Shown: positions 43,190 to 55,286 of the stretch, piece after piece
Numbering within the stretch: position 1 is the first letter of the stretch
Layout of the letters: every line of letters begins with the position of its first letter
DNA from: Holothuria scabra
Taxonomy: Eukaryota > Echinodermata > Holothuroidea > Aspidochirotida > Holothuriidae
DNA: 64,000 nucleotides
Assembly (NCBI GenBank): GCA_037179385.1
Contig: CM074195.1
Location: 6,194,438 to 6,258,437, forward strand
Direction: 5' to 3'
The notes under the pieces: generated by a model
Seen by the model: the letters and a program-made list of their open reading frames with translations, nothing else
Told to the model about the DNA's origin: nothing
The model's database searches: none
Translations under genes and position numbers: made by a program

Positions 43190-44752
43190 AGTAGCTAGCC
43201 TGCTTACCCTGTAAGCTGACAGGCGGCAGGCGGGCAAGGCGGGGAAGCAAATAGGTTCTTGACGGGGGGGGTACGTGTGTACATGCGTATGTGCGCATGT
43301 ACCCTGTGTGAATTAATTGATGTTTATACACTCTAAACACGGTTGGGAACACTAAGCACATGCTGTTGTTGGGGAAGAAAATTGCTAAAGGTTGTATATT
43401 ATTAAATGAATTTTGTGAAATAAATAAGACCAAGTTTGCCAAAAGTGTTTTTGAGCTATGTGTCCCCAACATTGAGTAACGTTTGCACATCTTTCTAAGA
43501 GTGTATAATTTACTATGCTGTGCCGGAGTGTAGTCTCATCACGGGGGTATCCAAAACTGTTAATGAGGGGGGGGGGGGTCGGCAAGCTGCAGGGAAAATT
43601 TTTGAATAACAATTTAGTACCCTAAGATATAGGCTAATCTGATGCTAATATCAATTGCATAATTAGCATCATTTGATGTCATTCTTTCTGCACAATTACA
43701 AAATATTTTTTAGAATTCGATTGGGGGCATGCATGGCCCCCTGGCCTATCTCTAGCTAAGTCAATGGCCTATACGTGGTTTATGATTGGTTTAATGGATA
43801 CTCACCTTCCGCTCTAGCAGTGGCGGCGCTACGGGGAGGGGGAAGGAGGGGGAATTCCCCTACCAGAGTTTGTCCTTGACAAACCCCCAACCAGTGAGGT
43901 CACTTAGGAGTTAGGTTAACCGAAAAATTGAAGAATATACATCTCATGAGACTTAATGTTTCATTAAGAGAATAATGATACCCTTGCTTTCCCCTCTGGA
44001 CCTCCACCCTTAAGCGGTTTGGGCTCAGCTTCGCCTTGCGCCTGTAAATGTTTTCCCCCATATTATTCTTTTCTTAATCAACATACATCTGTCTCAACGA
44101 CAAACGATACAATTAATAGACCTGTAGAGGGCGTATTAGACAAAAGGAAAATACGATATGCTGTACTATGCTGCAGTAGGGGATTTTGAAGAGAAAGTTG
44201 TCAGCTCCCCGCGGAACACGCACGAGAGACTTGACTAAGTCTAACCATTAAGCTGCTTCCTGTTCAGACATTGATTTCTTGGCATTTCTTCTGGCATGTA
44301 TTTTCTCGAGCGACAAGATTAAGTTCATAAACCAGTCATAAACCACGTATAGGATATTGGAATAGCTAGAGGAAGGCCAGACCATGCCCTAATCGAATTC
44401 TTAAAAATATTTTGTAATGGTACAGAAAAAATGACATACAAATGATGCTAATAATGCAGATGATATTGGTAAGTACCAGATAAGCCTACATCTTTGGGTA
44501 CTTTAATATTGAACAAAAAAATCCCCAGACGGCGATCAGGTCCTGCAGTTGGCCGACCCCCCCCCCCCCCCTTATAAGAAATCCTGGATACTCCGGTGAT
44601 GAAGGCTGCACTCAGACACATCATAGTCAATAAACACCAATAAATTCACGGTACATGCGCACTTACCCATTTACACACGCACCTACAAGACCCTATTTGC
44701 TTTCCCGCCCTGCCCGACTGCCGTCCGTCAGCTTACCTGCCTAGTAGCTACA
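43190..44752. mobile_element. Long imperfect palindrome (fold-back element), about 1.56 kb
   Basis: Three separated blocks of the left half pair in inverse order with the right half: GTAAGCTGACAGGCGGCAGG (43212) with the 44690 region, ATCACGGGGGTATCCA plus a G-run and GTCGGCAAGCTGCAGG (43537-43597) with 44530-44600, and ACGTGGTTTATGATTGG with 44335-44360. Arms are roughly 75-80% alike by eye and surround a 500-bp loop. No coding region. It would form a long hairpin. Confidence 0.65.
43818..43860. repeat. Solo hAT-like terminus in the palindrome loop
   Basis: CAGTGGCGGCGCTACGGGG resembles the left ends of the hAT-like MITEs here. No matching right end or target duplication was found. Confidence 0.4.
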
Positions 44753-44911
44753 TAAAATCGCACACATACTCACAGGTAGGACATTAGAAACACTCGTTAG
44801 AATAGTTTCTGCATTATCGGTATTTTTTTTTTTTTTTTTTTTTTGCATTATCGGTCGTCTTTACATTACCGGTAGAAACATCTCCCTACGCTGTATACAC
44901 TTGCAACAATT

Positions 44912-45109
44912 TTGGACAGAAGGTGTTTTGGCAACATGTTGCGACACAGGTTTCCTGAAATGTGTCCAGTGTACACCTACCTTAACAAAAGTAGGTTGCA
45001 CAGTAGTGATCAAAGCAGCCACATTCTTTACAATGGTTTTGTTACAGGATTACCACACTTTGAAAGAAGATATCATAAAATAGAAAGACCTAGGTCAACA
45101 GAAGCGTAA
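44912..45109 (+). CDS. Unidentified open frame, possible 3'-terminal exon
   Basis: Open from an in-frame TAG at about 44870 to a TAA at 45107-45109, with protein-like content (F-G-N-M-L-R-H-R-F-P-E-M-C-P-V-Y-T-Y-L-N). No family recognised and no convincing acceptor in phase. A T-run (44823-44844) lies upstream. Could be chance. Confidence 0.2.
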   Translation: MDRRCFGNMLRHRFPEMCPVYTYLNKSRLHSSDQSSHILYNGFVTGLPHFERRYHKIERPRSTEA

Positions 45110-46784
45110 AAACGGAAAACAAAGGGACCTGTCAATCACATTCTCAGTAGCTGAATAGGATTTATTTAGTCGGAAGTACATATTGCCTGGCTCGATCAGG
45201 GAGCTGCTTCTCCATCCGTTCCAACTCCTTGATATGAAGGAAGGCTACTTGGAAGTTTGTTTTCCTAGGGAGTTGTTATTTTGAAGGAGACAGAATTTTA
45301 CTGAACTTTTCAAGACCCACTTAAAGGAATGAAGATAAACTGTATAATTGCCGCAAATAAATTTCCTTCCTTTATTCGCAGCATTGCTTCAATATCATTC
45401 CCGGAACACCATCTCATTTAAGGCAACTAATCCTTTGACAAGTGGTTCATGCAGAACAATATTTTGATGAGGAGGTCTAAACCACCAAACTTTTAAGAGC
45501 AGATGCAATCAAACTCGAAACGACTGGTGAAATGAAAAAATTAATTCACTTAGTCCCTTCCTTAGCAAGACATGACATGCAAATAAGCGATTTGTTGATA
45601 AAAAGATTGCAAATTTCCTCAAATTTCCAGATATAGCAAGATATAAATTATTGTTCCGATTTCTACATACAGACTGAATGATATCTCTTCATAGGCGACA
45701 CCGAGAGACACTGTCCGAAAGTTACGGCTATTTTCTTGACGACTGGCAATGCTGTGGCAGTGCAAAAAACGAAAAATATGTCGGGCCTTCTGTAACCGTG
45801 GCAAATGACAGATACCTTTTGTGGGTATTTCCTTATCCTGTATAAGCATTATATGGCAATATAAACGGCAAGAGCGATACAAGAGACAGATTACTCTGTG
45901 ACCTTGACTGCACAAACCTCATTTCAAAGCGTTGCATCCCCAGCCAAATAACAGCTCCCTGGTTTTTCAATGCATAAATTCTCGGAATGCGTACCTAATT
46001 TTTGTAAATCCATTTGAAATCTTATCAACATCGAAATTTTAACCATACTTATTTTAAAAATTTTTTCGAGCAAATTTTTAGAGCCTTTGGACAAGCTTAG
46101 GACTTTTCCGTGTCATTAAAAACATACTACGTTTGTTAAGATAGAAATAGCTGCCAAAATTTCTCCACGCCCTAACAGAAATTACCATACGCCTATGGGT
46201 TAATACCTTTGCTATCACCATATTACCTTTATGTATGGGATCTGTGAAGTTTGAAATTGCTATTATTTTGTAATAGTTTTAACTGACAAAACATCATGAT
46301 GTACAAACAAGAAGACGAATGAAATGACCCATCCAAGAAAGTAAACAGATAAGCTTTTGGAAATGTAAGGTGGCGCCGGGTGGGTTCCCTCTAGATCCGC
46401 GTTGATTCAGTGAGTCAGTTTGCATGAATACAACAGGGAAACAAATGAATTAAAAATTGGAACTTGGAAATAGCATACATCGACTAAGATACGAACGGTA
46501 TTTCTACTCAAATGACACGACAACTATCTTGAAGTCGCTTTCAAAATGAATTGCAATTGGCTAATTCGACAAAGAGTTATCTAAAGTATTAACATATAAC
46601 TTTTTAACGTAGATTGAGGCAAGATTGTGTCGAACAAAAAGCAGAAAAAGTGAAAATTATGACGATTTTAAAAATTGGAATTACTGTGGAGAACAAAGCA
46701 TGTCCGTCTCGTAATTTAGCTATAACTTCACATGTGATGCATATTACGTAATTTGTTATGATGCTATTCTCATTTTCGTTTCAG
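45110..46784. other. Unannotated sequence
   Basis: No transposon ends or conserved frames seen, except scattered AACTCCCTGG-like words shared with 40228 and 61730. Confidence 0.35.
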
Positions 46785-46983
46785 CCAGAGTCGTCGTATT
46801 GGAAGAAGAAATTCTCTAGAAGAAGAGCTCAGGCAGTCGGTTAAGTGTCTAATCTTGCAAGTCATGCATGCAAGGTCATTAATAGGTGAAACAACCGTAA
46901 GCAGGAAACCTCCTGACAGACTGTGCCGCAGACGACCGAGATACTTTAGCAGTCGAATTTTATCCCTACCTGATGTGATGCAG
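46785..46983 (+). CDS. Candidate internal exon, unidentified arginine-rich protein
   Basis: Acceptor TTCGTTTCAG and donor CAG|GTTCGT enclose one base plus 66 fully open codons (Q-S-R-R-I-G-R-R-N-S-L-E-E-E-L-R-Q-S-V-K, later R-R-R-P-R-Y-F-S-S-R-I-L-S-L-P-D). The other two frames stop within 20 codons. The first half looks amphipathic helical (EEELRQSVKCLILQVM). It has no Met near the start, as expected for an internal exon. No family recognised; neighbouring exons were not found. Confidence 0.4.
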
Positions 46984-47594
46984 GTTCGTGAGGGTTAAGT
47001 TTGTCCAATGGTTCGGTCCTCAATCTTTAGGAAAGATTTTGTTTGTGTTTTTGTTATGTTATCCCTGCAGCTGATGCAGTTTGCTTCAGTTGGTAAATGT
47101 TTGGCTAGGCTCACAGCTCTTAAGGTCTCATTTAAACTGTGATTCCCGAGAACGGGCCATTGAAACAAAATCCCTTTGTGACCATTGTTTTATGTTTTAG
47201 GAGTTGTGTGATACAGGTATGAACAGGGATTTGTCCTGGTATGGGCCTACTTGGGAATCGCTATCTTGAGCGAACCAGAATGCAGGTTAATCTAGACTAA
47301 ACCGACCCGGATCCTGAGGGGGGGATTCAGACTCCCTGCTCTTGGCAATCAAAAAATTTGAAACACCTATTTGAATATTTTCGTCACCTACGAGGAGGGT
47401 TATTCTTACAAGTCAAATCAAATAAATTTTGAAGCGTGAAGGCGACCCCGAAAACGCCAAAAAATCTTAAGTTTCGAGTTTGAATCAAAATACCGTGTAT
47501 TCATAACATAACGCCATCACTCGTTGGGTAAAGGAAACCCTAAGTAGAGGTTTCTTCTGTGGACAAACTTCCACCTTGAAGGCTCGAGTGACAT

Positions 47595-47800
47595 GAAGAC
47601 ATGTATGGTCCTGAGTTGTCAAGTGGCAGAGTTCATGGGTTCAAATCCCGCTAAATGTACGTACTCGGTTTTTTTTTTTCCGGCTTTCCTCCCACTTGCC
47701 ATAGGCTTGCCACTAAAATCGGTTACCAAGCCGACGAAGTCGGTTGCGCATTGGACTGAAGCACCTTTGGGTGGACCAGAAAACTAGCCGACCCTGCTTT
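47595..47800 (+). repeat. tRNA-derived SINE, family S2
   Basis: B-box-like GGGTTCAAATCCCGC, a CCGGCTTTCCTCCCACTTGC core, GCTTGCCACTAAAATCGGTT and CCGACGAAGTCGGTTG. Other copies stand at 51300-51500 and 56600-56765. Followed at 47838-47862 by a short (TAGC)n tract. Confidence 0.65.
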
Positions 47801-48754
47801 TTTGTGATAGTGTGAAGGCTTATTACAGTGAAAACAGAAGTGTAGCTAGCTAGCTAGCTAGTGTACCTAGCTGAGAAGTAGCTGACGACCGACGTGTGGG
47901 TGCGCTATGCATGACTGCTGATATTTTGCCCGGCAGTGGACGTATCTAACCCAGTGAGCTATATAACTGGAGGACGCATTTCAATGCGGAATGTGCGTCG
48001 AAATTGAAGCCGACATGGGTTCACTTGATGTAGGGTAGTTTACTTCAAGTCGTTTAACTCCACGAATGTTATTAAGCATATTTTTTTACTGTGGTAAGTA
48101 AGGTCAAATCATGCTATTTCACGAATCAACTACTTCGAAATTGGACACAATCCTTCTAAGGCCTCTTCTTGAATTCTTGTAAGGCAGCTTTTTGTGTTAT
48201 ATAGATAATCGTATTGTGAAAGAATAAGTCAAATATATTCTCCCTACGTTGTCGCAATCCATCTCAGTAATACGAAACCTCGGCCCTGACTGCGATTTTG
48301 AAACGAAAATGTCCTAAAAGATAAATTTGGCCTTTCTCACCCTACGAAAAAAGGGACTAGTTTGCGTACGTAAACAGGCCTGCACGTAAATCCTTGGACG
48401 TAGGCGAGATCTAGACTGAGTGTCCGCCATTTTTGCACCAAGCGGTGCATGGCACTGAGGTGATTGGCAGAGTCCTCCGCTGGTTTAAAATCTGAGCCAT
48501 GGAAAAAATGACCCCAAACTTCGAAAAACATCCTAAGAAAGACTTGGTCTCCCCTTCACGTGTTACTGTAATTGTCCAAGAGAATTAAATCAAGTTTCTA
48601 GCTATTACAAATACAAATGCAATATTCCAGTATAATTTAAAGTTAAATTTTAAGCTACTGGACAGCTGGTACTAACGTTAAGGCTTAGTCATACCGTGTA
48701 CACGGCTCGCATAGTCATAGGACAAGTCGTCCAAATATTAATGCACAGCTCGCC

Positions 48755-50343
48755 CAGTGGCGGAGCTGCCATATGGTCAGGGGCGCCCCCCTGACGGACC
48801 AAAATCGTCTGTTGGCGCCCTTTTCAGGTTTTTTTTAATACACTTCACTTTTGCACCATTTTTGGCAAAAGACATAATTTAGTAGCATTGTTTTAAGGCC
48901 CAGATAACAAAATGCTCAAACAGCCACCAGTAACTGTACTATCTGCACTTTATTCTGATGAAGAGGGTAATCTTCTGTAATAAAAGGATAGATTTTGCCG
49001 AAATGTATCTTCATGCTTTATACGCACTAATCAATGTTGTCACTGTGCTAAGTTAATTGCTTCCACACCAAGCGTGGTTATAAGCTTACAAAGTACACAG
49101 ACTGACATTAAATTTATCCTCCCGGCCAATAAAAGATGTTGCAAAGGGCGCAACAATAATTGTAGCGCAAATAGCCCTCTTGTTGTCGGAGATAATTGTC
49201 AACATATACACTAAAAAAGAGTTTATTATGATACCAAAATAGCTTCCACAACATTTTTCAAAACCATTTGAGAACATTAAGGTTAAAATAAAGTAGAACT
49301 GTTATCATAGAGGTAATGGTTAAGAGTTTTAATGAGCAGTTTCCATATTGCTTTTCTTCAAGTGACCATACTCAAAATGGCCATTTCTGACACTGTACGA
49401 TAATCCCATGAAAGTGCTTAATTCTGTACTTCCATGGTCTCAAAAGCCAGAAAATTGCATCTAATAAGCCTAGGTTCAGGCTACTTTTATTTATTATGAA
49501 TTCGGTACCTATAGAGAGCCGATTTCTTTCTCTGCTATTTCTTTCCATGTACTTAAATTAATGGCTATTTCAGAATGGTCACATGATGTAAGTTACGTCA
49601 ATAAATGTTTCCTCGTGTACTTATCTTAATTTTCAGATGCCAAAAACGAACACCTAACGGTGATTAATTTCCATTACTATTTCCCTCTGTAAGATTGCTT
49701 GCTATTTAGCTCTATCAGGTTTAATCTTTATCTTTACAACGTAGTCCATTATAACATTAAAATCTTAAATCAAGACCTGACAATAACACAAAATATAATG
49801 ACCGCATTCAATACTAGAATGAGAAAGAGGGGCATAGAAACATTGGTGTCCGCAGGTAGGGGCAAGGGGGAACTTGCCCTCCTCTGGAAAATAAAAAAAA
49901 AACCTGAAAAAAAACGAAGAAAACATAAAGAGAAAACAAAGGAAAATCAACATCAACAGTCCTTAACAGTTCACTCAGTGTTGTCCCTATGTTTATGCTG
50001 TAAATAGGCTTTAGAGTGATCGATCTGAGAGGCATGTTGGGCCAAAATTTTCTTGCGCTCCGCGCCAACACATGGTGGCGTGGAGCTTTTTCCCCCTTAA
50101 AGAATTTTGCCACCCCGAATGTTCTTCTGCGGAGGCCTGTGGATAGAAAATTTAAACACGTTTTAATAGAAAACTTGCTGATGAGAAATGGCAAAGTAGT
50201 TTTCTACCAGGTGCGGAAAATTAAATGGAAAGTCTGAAAAGCCGTGGCTTCGATCGTGCTGAGGCTAAGGGTATTTACTCGTTCGAAGCGCCCCTGCAGA
50301 CCATTTTCGCCCCCTCTGACCGAAGTCCCTAGCTCCGCCACTG
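48755..50343. mobile_element. 1.59-kb hAT-like non-autonomous transposon
   Basis: Starts CAGTGGCGGAGCTGCC and ends GGGACTTCGGTC-type sequence then GCTCCGCCACTG (inverse of CAGTGGCGGAGC). AGCTCGCC is present on both sides (48747-48754 and 50344-50351), a perfect 8-bp target duplication as made by hAT transposases. Internal frames at 49699-50007 and 49814-50194 show no transposase motif; the lysine-rich one comes from an A-run. It is the parent type of the 240-bp element at 40971-41210. The preceding 47863-48746 shows nothing recognised, apart from a weak minus-strand ATGGCGGAC start near 48440. Confidence 0.85.
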
Positions 50344-50787
50344 AGCTCGCCCAATTAAGACAACAATAGGCCAAAAATAATAATAGGCCTAGTTAGACAT
50401 CTATATGTTAGTAGTGGTAGGTTACTTGTGTCATGTTCCAATAGCCTACTCAAAATCACTTCAGCAAACTGATAGGTATCAACTCGAATCAACAGCCTAA
50501 TAATTGGCTTTCGTTAACAATACAGCACGGTAGGTCTACGTACGACGGTGGCTTAGCTAGCTACGTTAGAACTCATCGAAGAAAAGAAATCAAGACGAAA
50601 AATACAACAGTATCATATGACGTACCATTCAAAGAAAATGTTTCACAGTCCATCTTGTTCTCTGGTGGGTGAAAGCAAGATAGCCCAACACTAGCAGCAT
50701 ATTTTCGAAACAGTAAATCGGTCCGGTTTGTAATCAGATAAGGCTAACGTTAATAGCTTACTTAGCAGGCTGCAGCCAGCGATGACG

Positions 50788-50971
50788 TTACAACAAACGA
50801 CTCTTGTCTTCTATTATGATAAAACGGCAAAAGAGCCCCCATGCCAGCCATGACCTGAATAAAAGTGAAAACATGCAGTAGATCCGTGGTACATCGCGTA
50901 GGCTAGCTCTCTTGACTTGTCCTACGTTCATCTCAATAGCTATACCAGCCTCGGCCATTTTGTGCGGTACG
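50788..50971 (-). CDS. Possible first coding exon on the minus strand
   Basis: A minus-strand frame with two early Met codons; the second sits in a good context (ACAAAATGGCC) and gives M-A-E-A-G-I-A-I-E-M-N-V-G-Q-V-K-R-A-S. It begins just beside a CpG-rich patch (50965-51000: GCGGCCGGTAACGCG). The donor is not certain (candidates GTAGGA and GTACCA), so the true exon is probably shorter than the full frame. Confidence 0.3.
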
Positions 50972-51005
50972 TACACGCGTTACCGGCCGCGGCCGCGTAA
51001 ACGTA
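50940..51005. promoter_or_regulatory. CpG-rich patch, possible promoter
   Basis: CGTACACGCGTTACCGGCCG and CGGCCGCG in otherwise AT-rich sequence, directly upstream of the possible minus-strand start at 50959. No TATA box identified. Inference only. Confidence 0.25.
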
Positions 51006-51299
51006 GTATAGTTATGCCCATACTGCACTGTAAATAATACGTACCAACACTGTGTTATCCAATAGTGTTACGTTACTGTACTGTCTGCAGTATATATATA
51101 CAATAGGAGACTAGTGTGTCAACTTAAACGATTGTGCAGGCTAAAGTGAAACTTGAAGTAAACTAACCTACATATCGTGACCTTCAATTGGCTTCACTAC
51201 ATTATTGTGGAATGCGCCTTCCTAGCGTATAGTTCACTGGGCTAACCAATTATGACGTCAGCTGAAAGCCTCCTATAAAGTAGTTAAATTGATTCAAAT

Positions 51300-51500
51300 C
51301 GCTGTTAGGAGTCGTCGAGTAGAAGAGTGGTCTATTCTAGATGCTGTCACAGCAATGTGTTTCACACGTGCATGGGTTTAAATCCCGCTCGCTTTACGTC
51401 AGGTTTTCCAGGTAACTCTGGCTTTCTTCCCACTTTACAGTATGCTTGCCACTAAAATCGGTTGCTCAGCAAATTTCTTGGATCCGCCCTCGGCCTGCTT
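51300..51500 (+). repeat. tRNA-derived SINE, family S2
   Basis: A-box-like head near AGTAGAAGAGTGG, GGGTTTAAATCCCGC as B box, then TTCTTCCCACTTTACAG and GCTTGCCACTAAAATCGGTT. Confidence 0.6.
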
Positions 51501-52028
51501 AACTTGTTTTAAGGGAAAGAACATGCGTGCAGTGCATTATGTTACGATTTCCCGGGTAATGTTTAACTAATGAATAACACTACATAGAAACGCGAAAAGA
51601 AACTAGACGGTTTGTACTTGCAGGCAAGTACTAACCGAAGCCACTGAAAATGGTATGAAACGAAACGAAAAAGCCCAATATTGCGCCACTTGATTCCAAG
51701 GCCCCGATTGAGTAAATACTAAGTCCTGTACAAATATGAGCAAAACGGCCTACCATGCTCACATTCCCAGAGAAGAATGTTCTGCCGCCAACACAACTTT
51801 AACAGTTGTGCCAGGAACGTACCTTTTACGCAGGCAACAGATGGGCTGTAAAATGTTTCTATTTCAGATAAGGCATTTGCACATGCGCAGATTAAGCTGA
51901 GAGTCTGAGACGTGCCAACGGACTTTTAGCGGTTGACAAGCGTTTTAAACAAGGGGGACTTTCGATGGTGTTGTCGTAGAGTAAGAAGTAGCGTTAGTCT
52001 GCGACTATTTTAAGTCTGGGACTATTTT

Positions 52029-52235
52029 ATGAGTGATCAAATCAAGTATATAAAGAAAGTCAATAAAACTGCGTATCGACTTATCGTCCTTCGAAAAGAA
52101 GGCTTCCTATATGCCTCAAATAGGCTGATTATTCTATTGGAACACCGTCAAGTTGGTGAAATCGGGGAAATAGTCGAAATTTCCTCTTCATGGAAAAGTC
52201 AAGATAACTGCGTGCCAGATGAAATGCTGTATAAG
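52029..52235 (+). CDS. Candidate first coding exon, unidentified protein
   Basis: ATG start after an in-frame TAA about 30 bases upstream, then 69 codons to a GTTAGT donor in phase 0. Sequence begins M-S-D-Q-I-K-Y-I-K-K-V-N-K-T-A-Y-R-L and contains V-G-E-I-G-E-I-V-E-I-S-S-S-W. The alternating beta-like pattern looks like a real protein, but no family is recognised. Without splicing the frame stops seven codons later. The next exon was not found; 52236-53460 is otherwise empty. Confidence 0.35.
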
Positions 52236-53459
52236 GTTAGTTATATTCGTGTGTAAAAAGAGAAGCATCACAATGAAGCATACGCCGAGCCAAGAAAGAA
52301 GGCACGAGTTCACTTGACAAACTGAGCAAATCCAATAATCGAAGCTGTGGGCTTCGGTTAAACATTATCTGTTGTATTGTCACACGGTGGATTTTGAATT
52401 ATGCCATTAAATGTTAGAAAATGATGATGTAACTTTTCATGCTGTTTTTAATGTGAACGTAAGAGCTCAGTTTGTTTCAGCAAAACTTTAATTTTCATAT
52501 GTAAAAAAGGAACCAAATTAACTCAGTGTGCTGAGACTTCCATTCAACTTCGACATTTATTTTTCAAGATATCAGTAAATAAAGCCAGTAGATTTGTGTT
52601 CCAAAGTGAACTTTAGGGCAGCAGGAGTTATATCACTTCCACACATTGAGAAGGAATGCTTTGTTTCCCTGTTTTTCATACTGATTGACCTTGAAATGAA
52701 TGGGAATAGGACCTCCATGTAGAGAATGCAAAGTTCGAAACGTCCTCAACATGTCCTTATGCATTCACATTTTGATAATAATGAATGATTAAGGTGAAAA
52801 TTTCTTTCGTTTATAAAGTTTCAAGAAAAACAAGAGACTTTCCAGTAATGTGAGGATATTATATAGTATGCGCTTGCTCCAAGTTCATTTTTTTATGCAA
52901 ATATAACAAATTTATCTGTTCATTTCTTGATAGGCACATATAAAATATCAATGCAAATTTCACTGCAATGCTGAGAATTAGTTTCCCTCTAATACAACAA
53001 AACTTTGTAACCTTAAATTCTTCTTTGAAAAATGACTACGTAAACAAAGGTTTTCAATGCTACTATGATTGTCAATTCCAGGATCTCTTTTTGCTTTATT
53101 GCTAATACCCTGATCAATTCGTGGCGAGGTCGTCACACAGTCCTATCCGTCGTCGTCCTGCCCGTGACGCCCTTTACACTCCCTTCTGTGCCGTCCTAGC
53201 CCTAGCAACTTTAAAAACAGACATGTTTCGCTTATATGTACGCATAAATCAAAACCCATAAAGAGATGCCCTTTGTGAATTGTCATGTGGCAAATATAAA
53301 GGTAGGCTGAAACACTGCAGATAACGTAAACTGTGTTACACATAGAATTGAGAGAAATACTACTTAATTAATAATAATCAGGCCTATAAGGACTGTTGTT
53401 TTACGATGCTAAGCTACCACGAATGCGGGAGAAGCCATTGGCTTATGAATTACAAATAG

Positions 53460-53620
53460 ACGTCGGTTGGCAACCAACTCAACAATTTGGATCAAATTTG
53501 GTATTTATGGAAAGACCATTTCAGATGGGAAAACCGTAGGTTGCTCTTAGATAAAAAAAAAACCTTACTTTGACCCGGCCAGGAATAGAACTCCAACATC
53601 CCGGTTGCTAAGCTTCATCG
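53460..53620 (-). repeat. tRNA-derived SINE (family S3), 3' part, split by a hAT-like element
   Basis: On the minus strand it has a B-box-like GGAGTTCTATTCC (53582-53594) and ends with an A/T-rich tail. Its 5' part, with an A box TGGCCGAGTGG, stands at 60187-60235 on the far side of the 6.55-kb insertion. Head type is tRNA-Ser/Leu-like. Confidence 0.65.
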
Positions 53621-54109
53621 CTTCAAATCAGTGTTTTAGAGCTCGAGACCTGTCTCGAGACCGGTTTTTCCTGGTATCGGTCTCGGTCCTGGTCTCGACA
53701 CCCTATGGTCTCGGTCTCGGACCCTTGCTGTCTCGGAAATTGGTCTGGTCTCACTTCGAGATCGGCCCAAAATTTGTCAGTTTACTTTGTTCTTAAATTA
53801 GGTGCTTGTTGTCCGTTGTTATTTTATGATGGATATCAATAACATCAAACACCAATAACCCATCTAACCTAACCACACTTTATCGTAATATACTCATAGT
53901 TAACTTTTCAAAAATGTTAATTGCTTTGGAAATTAGGCTTATCATTGAGGTAGAAACCTAATGAACTCACACACACCATGTATAAGTGATTAGTTTTCTT
54001 CTGTGAGTTGATGAGTAGGTTTTTAACTTGGTCAATGAGGAAATGTAACACAGTTATTTATTGTGCTGTCATACAGGTTAGGTTACTCAGCGTAATCAGT
54101 AGTACTAGT

Positions 54110-54350
54110 CAGTGTTGTAGTACCTGTACCCGTACTCGTACCCGTACTCGAGTACAAGATTCCGTACTCACACTCCCGCACCCGTACTCATGACCTGGTA
54201 CCCGCACCCATACCCGTACTCGTGGTCTGGTACCCGTACCCGTACAAGTGACCTGGTACCCGTACCCATACTTATACTCATATTCGTGACCTGGTTCCCA
54301 TACTCATGACCTAGTATTCATACCTGTGCTACTGGTCTTGTACTCAGACA
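54110..54350. repeat. Second hAT-like left end with TACCCG hexamers, nested
   Basis: CAGTGTTGTAGTACCTG followed by GTACCCGTACTCGTACCC-type repeats and recurring TGACCTGGTACCCG. A likely opposite end, without a clear terminus, lies at 55380-55670 where inverse motifs (GGTACCAGCTCATGAGTAC, GGGTACTCACC) occur. Confidence 0.6.
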
Positions 54351-54954
54351 ACAACTTAAGTTTATAATGATTGACATCATACTACATAACCAAAGGTTCA
54401 GGATGACTTCTAGAGGGTGCATGATTTTATTGCATATGGAACTACTCACCACACAAAATTCTGATGATTCCCATCAACACACTTAAACTTATTTAAACAG
54501 ATCAGTGTCCACTGACATGTATGCAATTTTCAAATTCAATCCTATGTATATTATTACCTCCCCCCCCCCCCCCATGCTAGCTCCTATTATTTTTACTATG
54601 CTACCTGCCCCCTGTCTGGGAGAAGTGTCCATGGGGTTAATTGCACTATAAGGGGCAGGGAGCATGGGTGGTGTTTACTGGGAATCTGCTCTGGGTAAAT
54701 TGTTCAAGCCTGGGTGAGAATTTTATATTTTGGGTAATTAAGGCCTCTTCTTGTGGCATGAATGTTTTAGTCATCCTGGGGCCAAAAAAATAAGGGGAAC
54801 ACAGGACAAACATTATTCTTCTAATAATGAGAATAAGATTTTAACTAAGATTAAAAAGTGATACGTGATAGGGGCCTGGTCAAATTTAAGCACGTTTTGT
54901 ATACTGTAGGTTCTGATTGACAACAGTGTTCCATACAGTTGACTACTTGTTAGC

Positions 54955-55100
54955 ATGGCTGTAACCGAGTCCACCTAATCCGAGTCCGAGCCAATTACTA
55001 TTCCAGTGACCCACAATCCGGGCCAATTCCGAGTCCAGTACCCCCTCCCCCAGTCCAAGCCGAGTCCAAAGGATCCAAGTCCGAGTCCATCTCATTAGTG
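54955..55100. repeat. Third hexamer array, CCGAGT type
   Basis: GTAACCGAGTCCACC, TCCGAGTCCGAGCC and AAGCCGAGTCCAAAGG repeated over about 130 bp. Looks like the subterminal zone of a further related element. Terminal bases not found. Confidence 0.5.
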
Positions 55101-55286
55101 AACGTGCTGTTCACTGTACAGTGGCAGCACAACGAGGGACATGGGGCATTTCCTCCAGATTTAGCCCTTACCACCTCATTGTCTTCTACCAGTTACTTAC
55201 TATAACCTCCAAGCTTCTGAGGGCTTCACCTGCAGCCTTGACCCCTCCCACTGGAGCACACATTTCACTTCTAGTTCACTTTGTGT

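Noticed and set aside
49699..50007. Lysine-rich 102-codon frame as a nuclear protein gene
   Set aside because: The basic run comes from an A-rich tract inside the hAT-like element; no start context or family motif.
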